From: Roseateles_B flavus
GTDB taxonomy: Bacteria > Pseudomonadota > Gammaproteobacteria > Burkholderiales > Burkholderiaceae_C
Reading direction: 5' to 3'
NCBI RefSeq assembly: GCF_039872765.1
Contig: NZ_JBDPZC010000006.1
Coordinates: 248,001 to 312,000, forward strand
Length of the DNA: 64,000 bases
Numbering within the stretch: position 1 is the first letter of the stretch; every line of letters starts with the position of its first letter. Below the pieces are notes generated by a model, which saw only the letters and a list, made by a program, of their open reading frames with translations, made no database searches and was not told the DNA's origin. Below, one piece after another: positions 27,779-36,908 of the stretch. The position numbers and the translations under genes are program-made.

Positions 27779-29611
27779 ATGCCGGACACCGCCCAAGCCA
27801 TCGCCTCACCCGCCCCCGCCCAGCGCAGCGCCCCTGGCGCCGACCAGGCCAAGGGCCCGCCCCAGGCCCTGGCCGCCCTCTGGCCCTTCCTGCGGCCCTA
27901 CCGGGGGCGCGTGGTACTCGCCGGGCTCTTCCTGCTCCTGGCAGCCGTCAGCACCCTGCTCTTTCCCGTCGCCCTGAAGCAGCTGATCGACCAGGGCCTG
28001 GTGTCCAGCGACCCCAGCCAGCGCGTGATGGCCTTGCGCGGCCATTTCGGGGCCTTGTTCGGCGTGGGCATTGCCCTGGCGGTGTTCTCCGCAGCACGCT
28101 TCTACAGCGTGACCTGGCTGGGCGAGCGGGTCACCGCGGACCTGCGCAACGCGGTCTACCGCCATGTGCTGAAGCAGAGCCCCGCCTTCTTCGAGACCAC
28201 CCAGACCGGCGAGGTGCTGAGCCGGCTCACCACGGACACGACGGTGGTGCAGACCGTCGTGGGCTCCAGCTTCTCCATGGGCCTGCGCAATGTGGTGATG
28301 GGCATCGGCGCCCTGCTGATGCTGGTCTGGAGCAATCCCGGACTGATGCTGCCGGTGCTGGGCCTGCTGACGCTCGTCGTGCTGCCCGCGGTGCTGCTGG
28401 GGCGCCGGGTGCGCAAGCTCAGCCGCGCCAGCCAGGACCGCGTGGCGGACACCAGCGCCATCGCCGCCGAGGTGATCAATGCCGTCACCGTGGTGCAGAG
28501 CTATACGCAGGAAGCCCGCGAAGGCCAGCGCTTCGAGCAGGCCAGCGAGGCCGCCTTCGACACCGCCCGCAAGCGCATGAAGGTGCGCGCCGGCCTCGTG
28601 GCCTTCCTGATCACCGCCACCTTCGGGGCCATGCTCTTCGGCCTCTACCGCGGCACGGAGGCCGTCATCGAGGGCCGCATGAGCGCCGGCCTGCTGGGCC
28701 AGACCCTGGTCTACGTCACCTTGCTGGTCTCCAGCGTGGCGGTGCTGGCCGAGGTCTGGGGCGACGTGCTGCGCGCGGCCGGCGCCATGGAGCGCCTCAG
28801 CGAGCTGCTGGCGGCCCAGTCCCCCATTCAGGACCCGCCCCGAGCACTGGCCCTGCCGCCGGCCCGCGCCGGCGCCACCCTGGTGCTGGAGGACGTGCAT
28901 TTCCACTACCCCTCTCGCCCGGACAGGCCCGCCCTGCAGGGCCTGAGCCTGCGCCTCGCACCCGGCGAGACCGTCGCCCTCGTCGGCGCCAGCGGCGCGG
29001 GCAAGAGCACCGTGCTGCAGCTGCTGCAGCGCTTCTACGACGCGCAGCAGGGCCGGATCGAGCTCGATGGCGTGCCCATCACGCAACTGCCCCTGCAGGC
29101 CCTGCGCCAGCGGGTGGGCCTGGTGCCCCAGGACAGCGTCATCTTCTCCACCAATGCCCTGGAGAACATCCGCTACGGCCGGCCGGACGCCACGGACGAG
29201 GAAGTCATCGCCGCCGCCCGGGCGGCCTTCGCGCACGACTTCATCAGCGCCCTGCCCCAGGGTTACGACACTTTCCTGGGCGAGCGCGGCGTCCGACTCT
29301 CGGGCGGGCAGCGCCAGCGCATCAGCATTGCGCGGGCCATCCTGAAGAACCCGCCCCTGCTGCTGCTGGACGAGGCCACCAGCGCCCTGGACGCCGAAAG
29401 CGAGCGCGTGGTGCAGGCCGCGCTGGAGGCCGCCATGCGCCAGCGCAGCACCCTGGTCATCGCCCACCGCCTGGCCACCGTGCAGCGGGCTGACCGCATC
29501 CTGGTGCTGGACCACGGGCAGATCGTCGAGCAGGGCACGCATGCCGAGCTGGTGGAGCGCGGCGGCATCTACGCGCGGCTGGCGGCGCTGCAGTTCCAGA
29601 CCGGCACCTGA
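27779..29611 (+). CDS. ABC exporter, fused membrane and ATPase domains (MsbA-like half transporter)
   Basis: The 610-residue protein joins six membrane helices (about residues 30-330) to an ATP-binding domain (about 365-600) with Walker A GASGAGKS, signature LSGGQRQRIS, Walker B LLLLDEATSALD and H-loop VIAHRLATV. It resembles lipid A/multidrug exporters that act as homodimers. The ATG at 27779 begins the conserved part; a GTG at 27665 would add 38 residues of low similarity but lies next to the MarR operators. It is divergent from marR, so MarR control is possible. No C39 peptidase domain is present, so this is not a dedicated exporter for the double-glycine peptide at 41932. Confidence 0.92.
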   Translation: MPDTAQAIASPAPAQRSAPGADQAKGPPQALAALWPFLRPYRGRVVLAGLFLLLAAVSTLLFPVALKQLIDQGLVSSDPSQRVMALRGHFGALFGVGIALAVFSAARFYSVTWLGERVTADLRNAVYRHVLKQSPAFFETTQTGEVLSRLTTDTTVVQTVVGSSFSMGLRNVVMGIGALLMLVWSNPGLMLPVLGLLTLVVLPAVLLGRRVRKLSRASQDRVADTSAIAAEVINAVTVVQSYTQEAREGQRFEQASEAAFDTARKRMKVRAGLVAFLITATFGAMLFGLYRGTEAVIEGRMSAGLLGQTLVYVTLLVSSVAVLAEVWGDVLRAAGAMERLSELLAAQSPIQDPPRALALPPARAGATLVLEDVHFHYPSRPDRPALQGLSLRLAPGETVALVGASGAGKSTVLQLLQRFYDAQQGRIELDGVPITQLPLQALRQRVGLVPQDSVIFSTNALENIRYGRPDATDEEVIAAARAAFAHDFISALPQGYDTFLGERGVRLSGGQRQRISIARAILKNPPLLLLDEATSALDAESERVVQAALEAAMRQRSTLVIAHRLATVQRADRILVLDHGQIVEQGTHAELVERGGIYARLAALQFQTGT

Positions 29612-29662
29612 GGCGGCTCCCGGCGGGTAGAGTTGGGCCCGCCCTGCTCACCCGGACCGCCC

Positions 29663-31423
29663 ATGACACGGACCTGCCTGCCCGCGCGCCTCCCCCCCTT
29701 CCCGACGCTGCTCGACCGCCTCGCTCACGGCCTGCTCCTGCTGCTGGCGGCCCTGCTGATGGCGCTGCCCCTGGCCGGTCTCGCGCAGACGCCGGCGGCG
29801 GCGCCGTCCTCGGCTGCGACTGCAACGCTCCCGGCAGGTATCCCTGCGTCAGGGCCCGCCCTCGCCGAGCCCCGGCTGCAACTGGCGGGGCGAGAGATCC
29901 TCGTGTTCCGCGCCGGCTCGCTGGGCCTGAGCCCGGCCGACCGGCAGCGGCGCGCGCAGGCCCAGCTGCAGGGTGTGCTGGAGACGCGGGCGCCCGACTA
30001 TCAAGTGACGCTGCGCCCCGCCACCGACGGCCGGGCCCTGCTGGTGAACGGGCAGCTGATCGGCACCCTCATGCCGGCCGACCTGGGCCTGGCCACCCCC
30101 ACGGAGCAAGACCTGGACCAGCGCGCCCAGGATGCCAAGGCCCAGCTGCAGCGGGCCCTCGCCGAGCACCAGGAGGCCCACAGCTGGCAGCGCCTGGGGC
30201 TCTCGGCGCTGTGGGTGCTGGGCTCGCTGGGCCTGCTGCTGCCGCTGCTCTGGGCCCTGCGCAGAATGTCGCGGATCAGCCTGCGCCTGCTCGCGCGCGG
30301 GGCCGGCGCGCAGGCCCGCAAGCTGCAGGTCAGCGGGGTCACGCTGCTGAGCCTGGACCGCCTGGGCGACGGCGTGCGACTGGTCGTGCGCCTGCTGCAT
30401 GCCGGCCTGTGGCTGCTGCTGGTGTACGAGTGGCTGGGCTGGGCCCTTCGCCAGTTCCCCTACACACGGGTGTGGGGCGAGCAGCTGCATGCCGCGCTGC
30501 GCGACGCCCTGGGCGGCGTGCTCATCGGTGCGGCCAGTGCCCTGCCCCAGCTGCTGGTGGCCGTGCTGATCTTTGTGCTCGCGCATTTCCTGAGCACCGC
30601 CCTGGACCCCTTCTTCGAGAGAGCCGAATCCGGCGCCGTCGACCTGGGCTGGCTGGACGCCGACACCGCCCGCCCCACCCGCCGCCTGATGCGGCTGGGC
30701 ATCTGGGCCTTCGCCGTGGCCATGGCCTACCCCTACCTCCCCGGCGCGCAGACCGAGGCCTTCAAGGGCCTGTCCGTGCTCATCGGCCTGATGGCTTCGC
30801 TGGGCGCCTCCAGCGTGGTGGGCCAGGCCGCCGCGGGACTGATCCTCATGTACACGCGCACGCTGCGCATCGGCGAGTACGTGCGCATCGGCGAGCATGA
30901 AGGCACCGTCACCGAGCTGGGCACCTTCGCCACCCGCATCCGCACCGGCCAGGGCGACGAGCTCACGCTGCCCAACGCCCTGATCGCCGGCAGCGTCACG
31001 CGCAACTACTCCCGCACCGGCGGCGGTGCAGGCTTTGCGCTGGACACCACCGTGACCATCGGCTATGACACCGCCTGGCGCCAGGTCGAGGCCATGCTCA
31101 AGCTCGCGGCAGCCCGCACGCCTGGCATCCTCCAGGATCCCGCGCCGCGCGTGTTCCAGACCGCGCTGTCGGACTTCTACGTCGAGTACCGCCTGGTGGT
31201 GCAGGCCCAGCCCACGGAGCCGGGCCCGCGGGCCCAGGTGCTGAGCCTGCTTCACGCGGAGATCCAGGACGTCTTCAATGAGTTCGGCGTGCAGATCATG
31301 TCCCCGCACTACCTGGGCGATCCTGACGCGGCCAAGGTGGTTCCGCCCGCCCACTGGCACCCCGAACCTGCGCAGGGAGGACCGGCGGCACAGGCCCCGG
31401 CAGGCGAACAGCGGCTCGCATAA
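29663..31423 (+). CDS. Mechanosensitive ion channel family protein (MscS-like)
   Basis: The 586-residue protein has a signal peptide (ending LAGLAQT), a periplasmic region to about residue 175, and several membrane segments. Its MscS core has a pore-lining helix rich in Gly/Ala (GLMASLGASSVVGQAAAGLIL) followed by the beta domain IGEYVRIGEHEGTVTELG and LPNALIAG. Such channels open under membrane tension and release osmolytes on hypo-osmotic shock. A TTG at 29633 could extend it by 10 residues. It follows the ABC exporter gene by about 50 bases but shares no evident function. Confidence 0.92.
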   Translation: MTRTCLPARLPPFPTLLDRLAHGLLLLLAALLMALPLAGLAQTPAAAPSSAATATLPAGIPASGPALAEPRLQLAGREILVFRAGSLGLSPADRQRRAQAQLQGVLETRAPDYQVTLRPATDGRALLVNGQLIGTLMPADLGLATPTEQDLDQRAQDAKAQLQRALAEHQEAHSWQRLGLSALWVLGSLGLLLPLLWALRRMSRISLRLLARGAGAQARKLQVSGVTLLSLDRLGDGVRLVVRLLHAGLWLLLVYEWLGWALRQFPYTRVWGEQLHAALRDALGGVLIGAASALPQLLVAVLIFVLAHFLSTALDPFFERAESGAVDLGWLDADTARPTRRLMRLGIWAFAVAMAYPYLPGAQTEAFKGLSVLIGLMASLGASSVVGQAAAGLILMYTRTLRIGEYVRIGEHEGTVTELGTFATRIRTGQGDELTLPNALIAGSVTRNYSRTGGGAGFALDTTVTIGYDTAWRQVEAMLKLAAARTPGILQDPAPRVFQTALSDFYVEYRLVVQAQPTEPGPRAQVLSLLHAEIQDVFNEFGVQIMSPHYLGDPDAAKVVPPAHWHPEPAQGGPAAQAPAGEQRLA

Positions 31424-31480
31424 ACTACGCTGCCTCATCCGCTGCTCATCCGCTGCCCTGACGCTGCCCGGACCCCTGCC

Positions 31481-32314
31481 GTGACCACCCGCCCCGTTCG
31501 AAGCCAGTACGAAAATTTCATGCGCCTTGTCTTTGAACAGGGCGTGAGCAAGGGCGACCGCACGGGCACCGGCACGCGCTCGCTCTTCGGCCACCAGATG
31601 CGCTTCGACCTCAACGAGGGGTTCCCGCTGGTGACCACGAAGAAGGTGCACCTCAAGTCCATCATCCTGGAACTGCTGTGGTTCCTGCGCGGCGATTCCA
31701 ATGTGCAATGGCTGCAGGAGCGCGGCTGCACCATCTGGGATGAGTGGGCCCGCGAGGACGGCGACCTCGGTCCGGTCTACGGCGTGCAATGGCGCTCCTG
31801 GCCCACACCGGACGGCGGCCACATCGACCAGATCAGCGAGGTGCTGCAGCAGCTGCGCAGCAATCCGGACTCGCGCCGCCTCATCGTCAGCGCCTGGAAC
31901 GTGGCCGATCTCTCAAAGATGGCCCTGATGCCCTGCCACGCCTTCTTCCAGTTCTACGTGGCCCCCGCCACCGAGCCCGGCGGCCGCGGCAGGCTCTCCT
32001 GCCAGCTCTACCAGCGCAGCGCGGACATCTTCCTGGGCGTCCCTTTCAACATCGCCAGCTACGCCCTGCTGACCCACATGGTGGCCCAGCAGTGTGACCT
32101 GGACCTGGGCGACTTCATCTGGACTGGCGGCGACTGCCACATCTACAGCAACCATTTCGAGCAGGTGCAGACCCAGCTCGGCCGCGCGCCCTTCCCCTAC
32201 CCCACCCTGCACATCCGTCGCAAGCCCGACAGCCTGTTCGGCTACCAGCTCGACGACTTCGAGGTGCGGGACTACCAGCACCACGCCGCCATCAAGGCGC
32301 CCGTGGCGGTCTGA
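31481..32314 (+). CDS. thyA: Thymidylate synthase ThyA
   Basis: The 277-residue enzyme converts dUMP to dTMP using 5,10-methylenetetrahydrofolate. DRTGTGTRSLFG binds phosphate, the catalytic cysteine is in MALMPCHAFFQFYV, and QLYQRSADIFLGVPFNIA and HIYSNHFEQ complete the active site. The start codon is GTG, chosen because it gives the usual 10-12 residues before the conserved helix; no in-frame ATG precedes the DRTGTGT motif closely enough to be better than Met14. It is followed 14 bases later by folA, which regenerates tetrahydrofolate from the dihydrofolate made here, so the pair forms a functional operon. Confidence 0.97.
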   Translation: MTTRPVRSQYENFMRLVFEQGVSKGDRTGTGTRSLFGHQMRFDLNEGFPLVTTKKVHLKSIILELLWFLRGDSNVQWLQERGCTIWDEWAREDGDLGPVYGVQWRSWPTPDGGHIDQISEVLQQLRSNPDSRRLIVSAWNVADLSKMALMPCHAFFQFYVAPATEPGGRGRLSCQLYQRSADIFLGVPFNIASYALLTHMVAQQCDLDLGDFIWTGGDCHIYSNHFEQVQTQLGRAPFPYPTLHIRRKPDSLFGYQLDDFEVRDYQHHAAIKAPVAV

Positions 32315-32328
32315 GGTCCGGGGCGAGC

Positions 32329-32835
32329 ATGCAAGACCTGACCCTCATCGCCGGCCTGTGCCGGGACCGCGGCATCGGCCTGGGCAACGAGCTGCTGGTG
32401 CGCGTGCCCGAGGACATGGCCCACTTCAAGGCGCTCACCCTGGGCCACACGGTGCTGATGGGGCGCAAGACCTGGGACTCCATCCCCGCGAAGTTTCGCC
32501 CCCTGCCCGGCCGCCGCAACCTGGTGCTGAGCCGCCAGGCGGGCCTGCAGCTGCCCGGCGCCGAGGTCTTCACCGACATCACCGCGGCCCTGGCCGCCTG
32601 CGCCCCCGGGGAGCAGGTCTTCGTGATGGGCGGCGCCGAGATCTACGCCCTGGCCCTGCCCCTGGCCGCAGCCCTGGAACTGACGGAGTTCGACCTGCAG
32701 CGCCCGGCCGACGCCTTCTTCCCGGCCTGGGATGCCTCGCAGTTCCGCATGAGCCGCCGCGAGGAGCACACGCACCGCGCCGGCGAGCCAGAAGGCTTTT
32801 CTTACAGCTTCGTGCGCTACGAACGCGTAGGCTGA
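32329..32835 (+). CDS. folA: Dihydrofolate reductase FolA
   Basis: This 168-residue NADPH-dependent enzyme reduces dihydrofolate, the by-product of ThyA. LIAGLCRDRGIGLGNELLV contains the nucleotide and substrate loop, MGRKTWDSIPAKFRPLPGR is the classic cofactor-binding signature, and EQVFVMGGAEIYALAL contains the late glycine pair. It is the target of trimethoprim; length and motifs are normal. It lies directly behind thyA. Confidence 0.96.
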   Translation: MQDLTLIAGLCRDRGIGLGNELLVRVPEDMAHFKALTLGHTVLMGRKTWDSIPAKFRPLPGRRNLVLSRQAGLQLPGAEVFTDITAALAACAPGEQVFVMGGAEIYALALPLAAALELTEFDLQRPADAFFPAWDASQFRMSRREEHTHRAGEPEGFSYSFVRYERVG

Positions 32836-32865
32836 GCGGTTTTTCAATTTCGGGAGGAATGAACA

Positions 32866-33444
32866 ATGTCCGGAGGCGGTTTCCACGTCCACGGCCCGCA
32901 TGACCACGAACTGGAGCATGCGGCCCAGCACGAACCCAAAGGCATGGCCGGCCAGCTGGCGGTGATCACGGCCATCCTGGCCACGGTGGGTGCGCTCTTC
33001 GCCTACATGGGCGGTGCCACCCAGGCCAATGCCGGCCTCTACAAGAACGACGCGGCCATCAAGAAGACGGAAGCGGCGAACAAGTGGGCCTACTTCCAGT
33101 CCAAGAGCAGCAAGCAGAACCTGGCCGAGATTGCCATGGACCTGGCGCCCAGCGACGAGCAGAAGGCCAAGTACAAGGCCAAGATCGAGCGCTACGAGAC
33201 CGAGAAGAACGAGATCAAGAAGGAGGCCGAGGCCCTGGAGAAGGAGTCCGCCGACTTCGACCACCGGAGCGAGCAGCAGCTCCACCAGCACCACCGCTGG
33301 GCGCAGGCCACCACGGCCCTGCAGGTCTCCATCGCCCTGGCCGCCATCGCCTTGCTGACCCGCCGCCGCTGGATGGAAGGCGCGACGCTGGCCGTGGGCG
33401 GCGTGGGCGTGCTGATCGGCATTGCGGCCTGGCTGCATTACTGA
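32866..33444 (+). CDS. DUF4337 family membrane protein
   Basis: The 192-residue protein begins with a His-rich segment (HVHGPHDHELEHAAQH) and has one membrane helix near residues 28-47, a long charged coiled coil (about 60-135) and two C-terminal helices (about 142-162 and 168-188). The layout, including YKNDAAIKKTEAANKWAYFQSKS, is characteristic of DUF4337, a family of unknown function. A clear AGGAAT-type ribosome site precedes the ATG. It could be co-transcribed with thyA-folA (30 bases away), but no functional link is evident. Confidence 0.85.
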   Translation: MSGGGFHVHGPHDHELEHAAQHEPKGMAGQLAVITAILATVGALFAYMGGATQANAGLYKNDAAIKKTEAANKWAYFQSKSSKQNLAEIAMDLAPSDEQKAKYKAKIERYETEKNEIKKEAEALEKESADFDHRSEQQLHQHHRWAQATTALQVSIALAAIALLTRRRWMEGATLAVGGVGVLIGIAAWLHY

Positions 33445-33456
33445 AGCCTGCAGGTC

Positions 33457-33481
33457 ACGGGCCGCAGTGAGCGGCCCGTTT
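33457..33481. terminator. Hairpin between convergent genes
   Basis: ACGGGCCGC (33457-33465) pairs with GCGGCCCGT (33471-33479) around a 5-base loop and is followed by TT. It lies between the DUF4337 gene and the convergent chemoreceptor gene and can serve both. Confidence 0.7.
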
Positions 33482-33494
33482 CCCGGCGGCGGCC

Positions 33495-35183
33495 TCAGGC
33501 CGTCGGTTCCAGCCTGAAGGCCCGCACCGCCTCGATCAGGGCCTGGGCCTGCTGGCTCAGGCTTTCCGCCGCGGCGGCACTCTCCTCCACCAGGGCGGCG
33601 TTCTGCTGCGTGACCTGGTCCAGCTGGCCCACCGCGCTGCTGATTTGCTGGATGCCCGTGGTCTGCTCATTGTTGGCGGTGCTGATCTCGCTGATCAGAT
33701 CCGTCACGCGGCGCACCTGGCTGACGATGTCGGCCATGGTGCTGCCCGCCTCGTTCACCAGCTGACTGCCGGCCTCGACCTTGCCCACGCTGTCGTGGAT
33801 CAGGCCCTTGATCTCGCGAGCCGCCTCGGCGCTGCGCTGGGCCAGGCTGCGAACCTCGCTGGCCACCACAGCGAAACCACGGCCCTGCTCGCCAGCCCGC
33901 GCGGCTTCCACGGCGGCATTCAGGGCCAGGATGTTAGTCTGGAAGGCAATGCCGTCGATGACGCCGATGATGTCGACGATCTTGCGTGAGGCGCCGTTGA
34001 TCTCCTCCATGGTCGAGACCACGCGGCTGACCACCTCGCCGCCGCGCTCGGCGACCGCGCTGGCCGAGCCCGCCAGCTGCGTGGCCTGGCGGGCGGTGTC
34101 GGCATTGCTGCGCACGGTGTCGGACAGCGTCTCCATCGACGCCGCCGTCTGCTGCAGATTGCTGGACTGCTGCTCCGTCCGCTGGGACAGGTCGGCATTG
34201 CCCGTCGCGATCTGGGCCGAGCCAGTGACGATGCTGTCGCTGCTGGCGCGCACCGCGCCGACCACGTCACGCAGGGCCAGCTGCATGCGGGAGACTGCAG
34301 CCAGCAGGCTGTGAGGGGACGCGCCCTGCAGCCCGACCGGACTGCTGAGGTCCCCGGAGGCCACCCGCTCCACGATGTCCCTCACCCGTGCGGGCTCGGC
34401 ACCCAGCTGGGACAGGATGGCCCGGTAGCCCCACCACAGGAGGCCCGCCACGGTTGCCACCAGCAGCAGGGCCAGCACCAGCGAGGCATTGGCCCAGGTG
34501 CTGCGCTGCTCGCTGGCCTGGGCCACGGCCAAGGCGGTGCGCTGGTCCAGCAGCTGCAGGAACTCGTCCACCGGCCGCATGATCTTGGCCTTGAAGCGGT
34601 GGTAGTCCAGGTCGTGCATCATCGCCCGGGCACGCTCGAGGTCCGGCGCTCCCTGCTTCGTGAAGCCACCCTTGCCGTCCTCGTAGAGGCCCTTGACCAG
34701 GTTCATGGCGATGGTCTCGGTGCGCACCAGGTCGTTGGAGTTCTGCTGCGCCTCGCGCAGCTTGGCGAACTCAGCCTCGGTGAAGCCGGCCTTCTTCATC
34801 AGGTCCTGCAGGGGCACCGAGGCGCCACTGCCCTTGTTCGGCGTTTCGTCGGCCGCACGGAAGTCCCAGTAGATGCCCTGGTAGTTCGCCGGCCTGGCGA
34901 GCTTGCCGTTGCGGACGTCCAGCACCTCGAAGTACTGCTTCTCCCACTTGGGATCGGCACTGATCACATAGGTGCGGGCGAGGCGGGTGAGATCGTCCGA
35001 GCTTTGTCGCAGCTCGTCGGCGAGGAGGTAGGAGTCATAGCGTGCCTGGGTGGCCCGCTCCACGCTCTCTGCCGCGCGCCGCATCGCCAGCGTCGAGCAC
35101 AGGAGCAGAACCGAGATGCCGAACACCGCCGCGAACAGCGTGCCGAAGATGCCGCGAACCGAACTTGCCTTGGCTTGTTGCAT
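33495..35183 (-). CDS. Methyl-accepting chemotaxis protein
   Basis: The start at 35183 is preceded by GGAGAG and gives 562 residues. An N-terminal membrane helix (about 15-37), a periplasmic helical sensor region to about 245, a second membrane helix, a HAMP domain and the long cytoplasmic signalling coiled coil are visible. The CheA/CheW-binding tip is EAARAGEQGRGFAVVASEVR with LAQRSAEAAREIK. There is no C-terminal pentapeptide for CheR/CheB tethering. The receptor relays a periplasmic stimulus to the flagellar motor; the ligand cannot be read from sequence. It is an isolated gene far from any che cluster. Confidence 0.95.
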   Translation of the reverse strand: MQQAKASSVRGIFGTLFAAVFGISVLLLCSTLAMRRAAESVERATQARYDSYLLADELRQSSDDLTRLARTYVISADPKWEKQYFEVLDVRNGKLARPANYQGIYWDFRAADETPNKGSGASVPLQDLMKKAGFTEAEFAKLREAQQNSNDLVRTETIAMNLVKGLYEDGKGGFTKQGAPDLERARAMMHDLDYHRFKAKIMRPVDEFLQLLDQRTALAVAQASEQRSTWANASLVLALLLVATVAGLLWWGYRAILSQLGAEPARVRDIVERVASGDLSSPVGLQGASPHSLLAAVSRMQLALRDVVGAVRASSDSIVTGSAQIATGNADLSQRTEQQSSNLQQTAASMETLSDTVRSNADTARQATQLAGSASAVAERGGEVVSRVVSTMEEINGASRKIVDIIGVIDGIAFQTNILALNAAVEAARAGEQGRGFAVVASEVRSLAQRSAEAAREIKGLIHDSVGKVEAGSQLVNEAGSTMADIVSQVRRVTDLISEISTANNEQTTGIQQISSAVGQLDQVTQQNAALVEESAAAAESLSQQAQALIEAVRAFRLEPTA

Positions 35184-35534
35184 TGATCTCTCCATGGGAT
35201 GGTCGGGCAGGCGCAGACATTGCGCCACCCGGATTGCCGGGCAGGAAAGCGCCGCCACCACGGCGGGCGCCTGCGGCTCACCGTGCGGAGGAAAGGATGG
35301 AAGTGGATGCCGGGCGACTAGGGCCCGCAGCTACGGCTCTGCATGATTCGCTCCCCTTTGGCGGGCCAGCCTCTTGGCTTGTTATCCCGCTGATTGCAGC
35401 CATCGGTGCGCGCCCTGCAGGCCCGGGAGCCCTGGCGCTGTCCACCGTGGTGCAACCATACGCAGCGCGAGGCGGCAAGGCAATCTCAGTTCTGGCTGAC
35501 AATGGCCACTCCCCCCGTCTTTTGTCCTGTACTC
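35184..35534. other. Divergent intergenic region, promoters not resolved
   Basis: These 351 bases separate the chemoreceptor and xth starts. I see no convincing gene, RNA or repeat. Open frames that run through it on both strands are upstream extensions of the flanking genes without ribosome sites. It should hold promoters for both genes, but I cannot place -35/-10 elements with confidence. Confidence 0.5.
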
Positions 35535-36299
35535 ATGAAATTTGCCACGTGGAACGTCAACTCCCTTGCCGTGCGCCTGCCGCAGCTCCTGGACTGGCTG
35601 GCGGCCAATCCGGTCGATGCCCTGGTGCTGCAGGAGACCAAGCTCACGGATGACAAGTTCCCCACGCTGGAGATCGGCGCGGCGGGCTACCAGGTGCAGT
35701 GGTTCGGCCAGAAGACCTACAACGGCGTGGCCCTGCTGAGCCGCAAGCCGGCCACGGACGTGGTCAAGAACATCCTCGGCTTTGCGGACGAACAGGCGCG
35801 CGTGATCGCCGGCACGGTGGACGGCGTGCGAGTCATCGGCGCCTATTTCCCCAACGGCCAGGCGCCGGACAGCGAAAAGTTCGTCTACAAGATGGGCTGG
35901 CTGGAGGCCTTGCGCGAGTGGGTCCGGGCCGAGCTGAAGACGCACGAGCGCCTGGTGCTGATGGGCGACTTCAACATCGCCCCCGAGGACCGCGACGTCT
36001 ACGACCCCGTGGCCTGGGCGGGCCAGATCCACTGCACGCCGCAGGAACGCGAGCACTTCCAGGCGCTGCTGGGCCTGGGCCTGGTCGACGCCTTCCGGCT
36101 CTTCGAGCAGCCGCCCAAGAGCTGGAGCTGGTGGGACTACCGCAACCTGGCCTTCCGCAAGAACCAGGGCCTGCGCATCGACCACATCCTGGTCAGCGAA
36201 GCCTTGCGCCCGCACGTGAAGGCCTGCGAGATCGACAAGCAGCCGCGGCGCAACGAGCGGCCCAGCGACCACGCGCCTGTCATCGTCACCCTGGATTGA
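35535..36299 (+). CDS. xth: Exodeoxyribonuclease III / AP endonuclease
   Basis: The 254-residue enzyme removes 3' blocks and cuts at abasic sites in base-excision repair. It begins MKFATWNVNSLAVRL, with the metal-binding Glu in LQETKL, the catalytic tyrosine in GAYFPNG, GDFNIAPEDRD, and the C-terminal SDHAPV containing the active-site Asp-His. The start is set by this conserved N-terminus; the frame is open 141 bases further upstream without similarity. It is followed by a thioesterase gene 17 bases away. Confidence 0.95.
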   Translation: MKFATWNVNSLAVRLPQLLDWLAANPVDALVLQETKLTDDKFPTLEIGAAGYQVQWFGQKTYNGVALLSRKPATDVVKNILGFADEQARVIAGTVDGVRVIGAYFPNGQAPDSEKFVYKMGWLEALREWVRAELKTHERLVLMGDFNIAPEDRDVYDPVAWAGQIHCTPQEREHFQALLGLGLVDAFRLFEQPPKSWSWWDYRNLAFRKNQGLRIDHILVSEALRPHVKACEIDKQPRRNERPSDHAPVIVTLD

Positions 36300-36316
36300 A
36301 GCCTTCAGGAGATCCC

Positions 36317-36874
36317 ATGAGTCGAGCCGACCCTGCCACGCATGCCGACGCCCAGCTCCAGCGCTGGTGCGACGAGGAAGCCCGGGTCCGTCAGCGCATG
36401 CAGCCCGATCCCGGGCTGGCGCGCCTGGACCAGCTGGCCGGCCTGGACGGCCTGGCCCAGATGCAGGCCATGCTCGACGGCGAGCTGCCGCCCCCACCCA
36501 TCGCACTGACGCTGGACTTCCTGCTGATCGAGGTGGCCAAGGGCAAGGCTGTCTTCCAGGGCAAGCCGCAGTTCCGTCATTACAACCCCCTGGGCACCGT
36601 GCACGGCGGCTGGTTCGCCACCCTGCTGGACTCCGCCCTGGGCTGCGCGGTGCACACCACGCTGGAGCCGGGCAGCGGCTACACGACGCTGGAATTCAAG
36701 GTCAACCTGGTGCGCGCCCTGACGGACAAGGTGCCCCTGGTCCGCGCCATCGGCGAGGTGACGCACCGCGGCCGGCAGGTGGCCACCTCGGAGGCCCGCC
36801 TGCTGGGGCATGACGGCAAGCTCTATGCCCATGCCAGCACCACCTGCCTGATCTTCGAGCAGCGGCAGGGCTGA
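36317..36874 (+). CDS. PaaI-type hotdog thioesterase
   Basis: The 185-residue protein has the 4HBT/PaaI hotdog fold, with the helix motif HYNPLGTVHGGWFATLLDSA (catalytic region HGG...D) and the strand YTTLEFKVNLVRAL. These enzymes hydrolyse acyl-CoA thioesters, often aromatic or medium-chain, in the cytosol. The first 60 residues before the fold are helical and longer than in PaaI. A GGAG ribosome site lies before the ATG. It may be transcribed with xth, but no pathway partner is nearby, so the substrate is unknown. Confidence 0.87.
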   Translation: MSRADPATHADAQLQRWCDEEARVRQRMQPDPGLARLDQLAGLDGLAQMQAMLDGELPPPPIALTLDFLLIEVAKGKAVFQGKPQFRHYNPLGTVHGGWFATLLDSALGCAVHTTLEPGSGYTTLEFKVNLVRALTDKVPLVRAIGEVTHRGRQVATSEARLLGHDGKLYAHASTTCLIFEQRQG

Positions 36875-36908
36875 GGAGCGGGCGCCCGCTGGCGCCCTGA
36901 GCCGGCCC

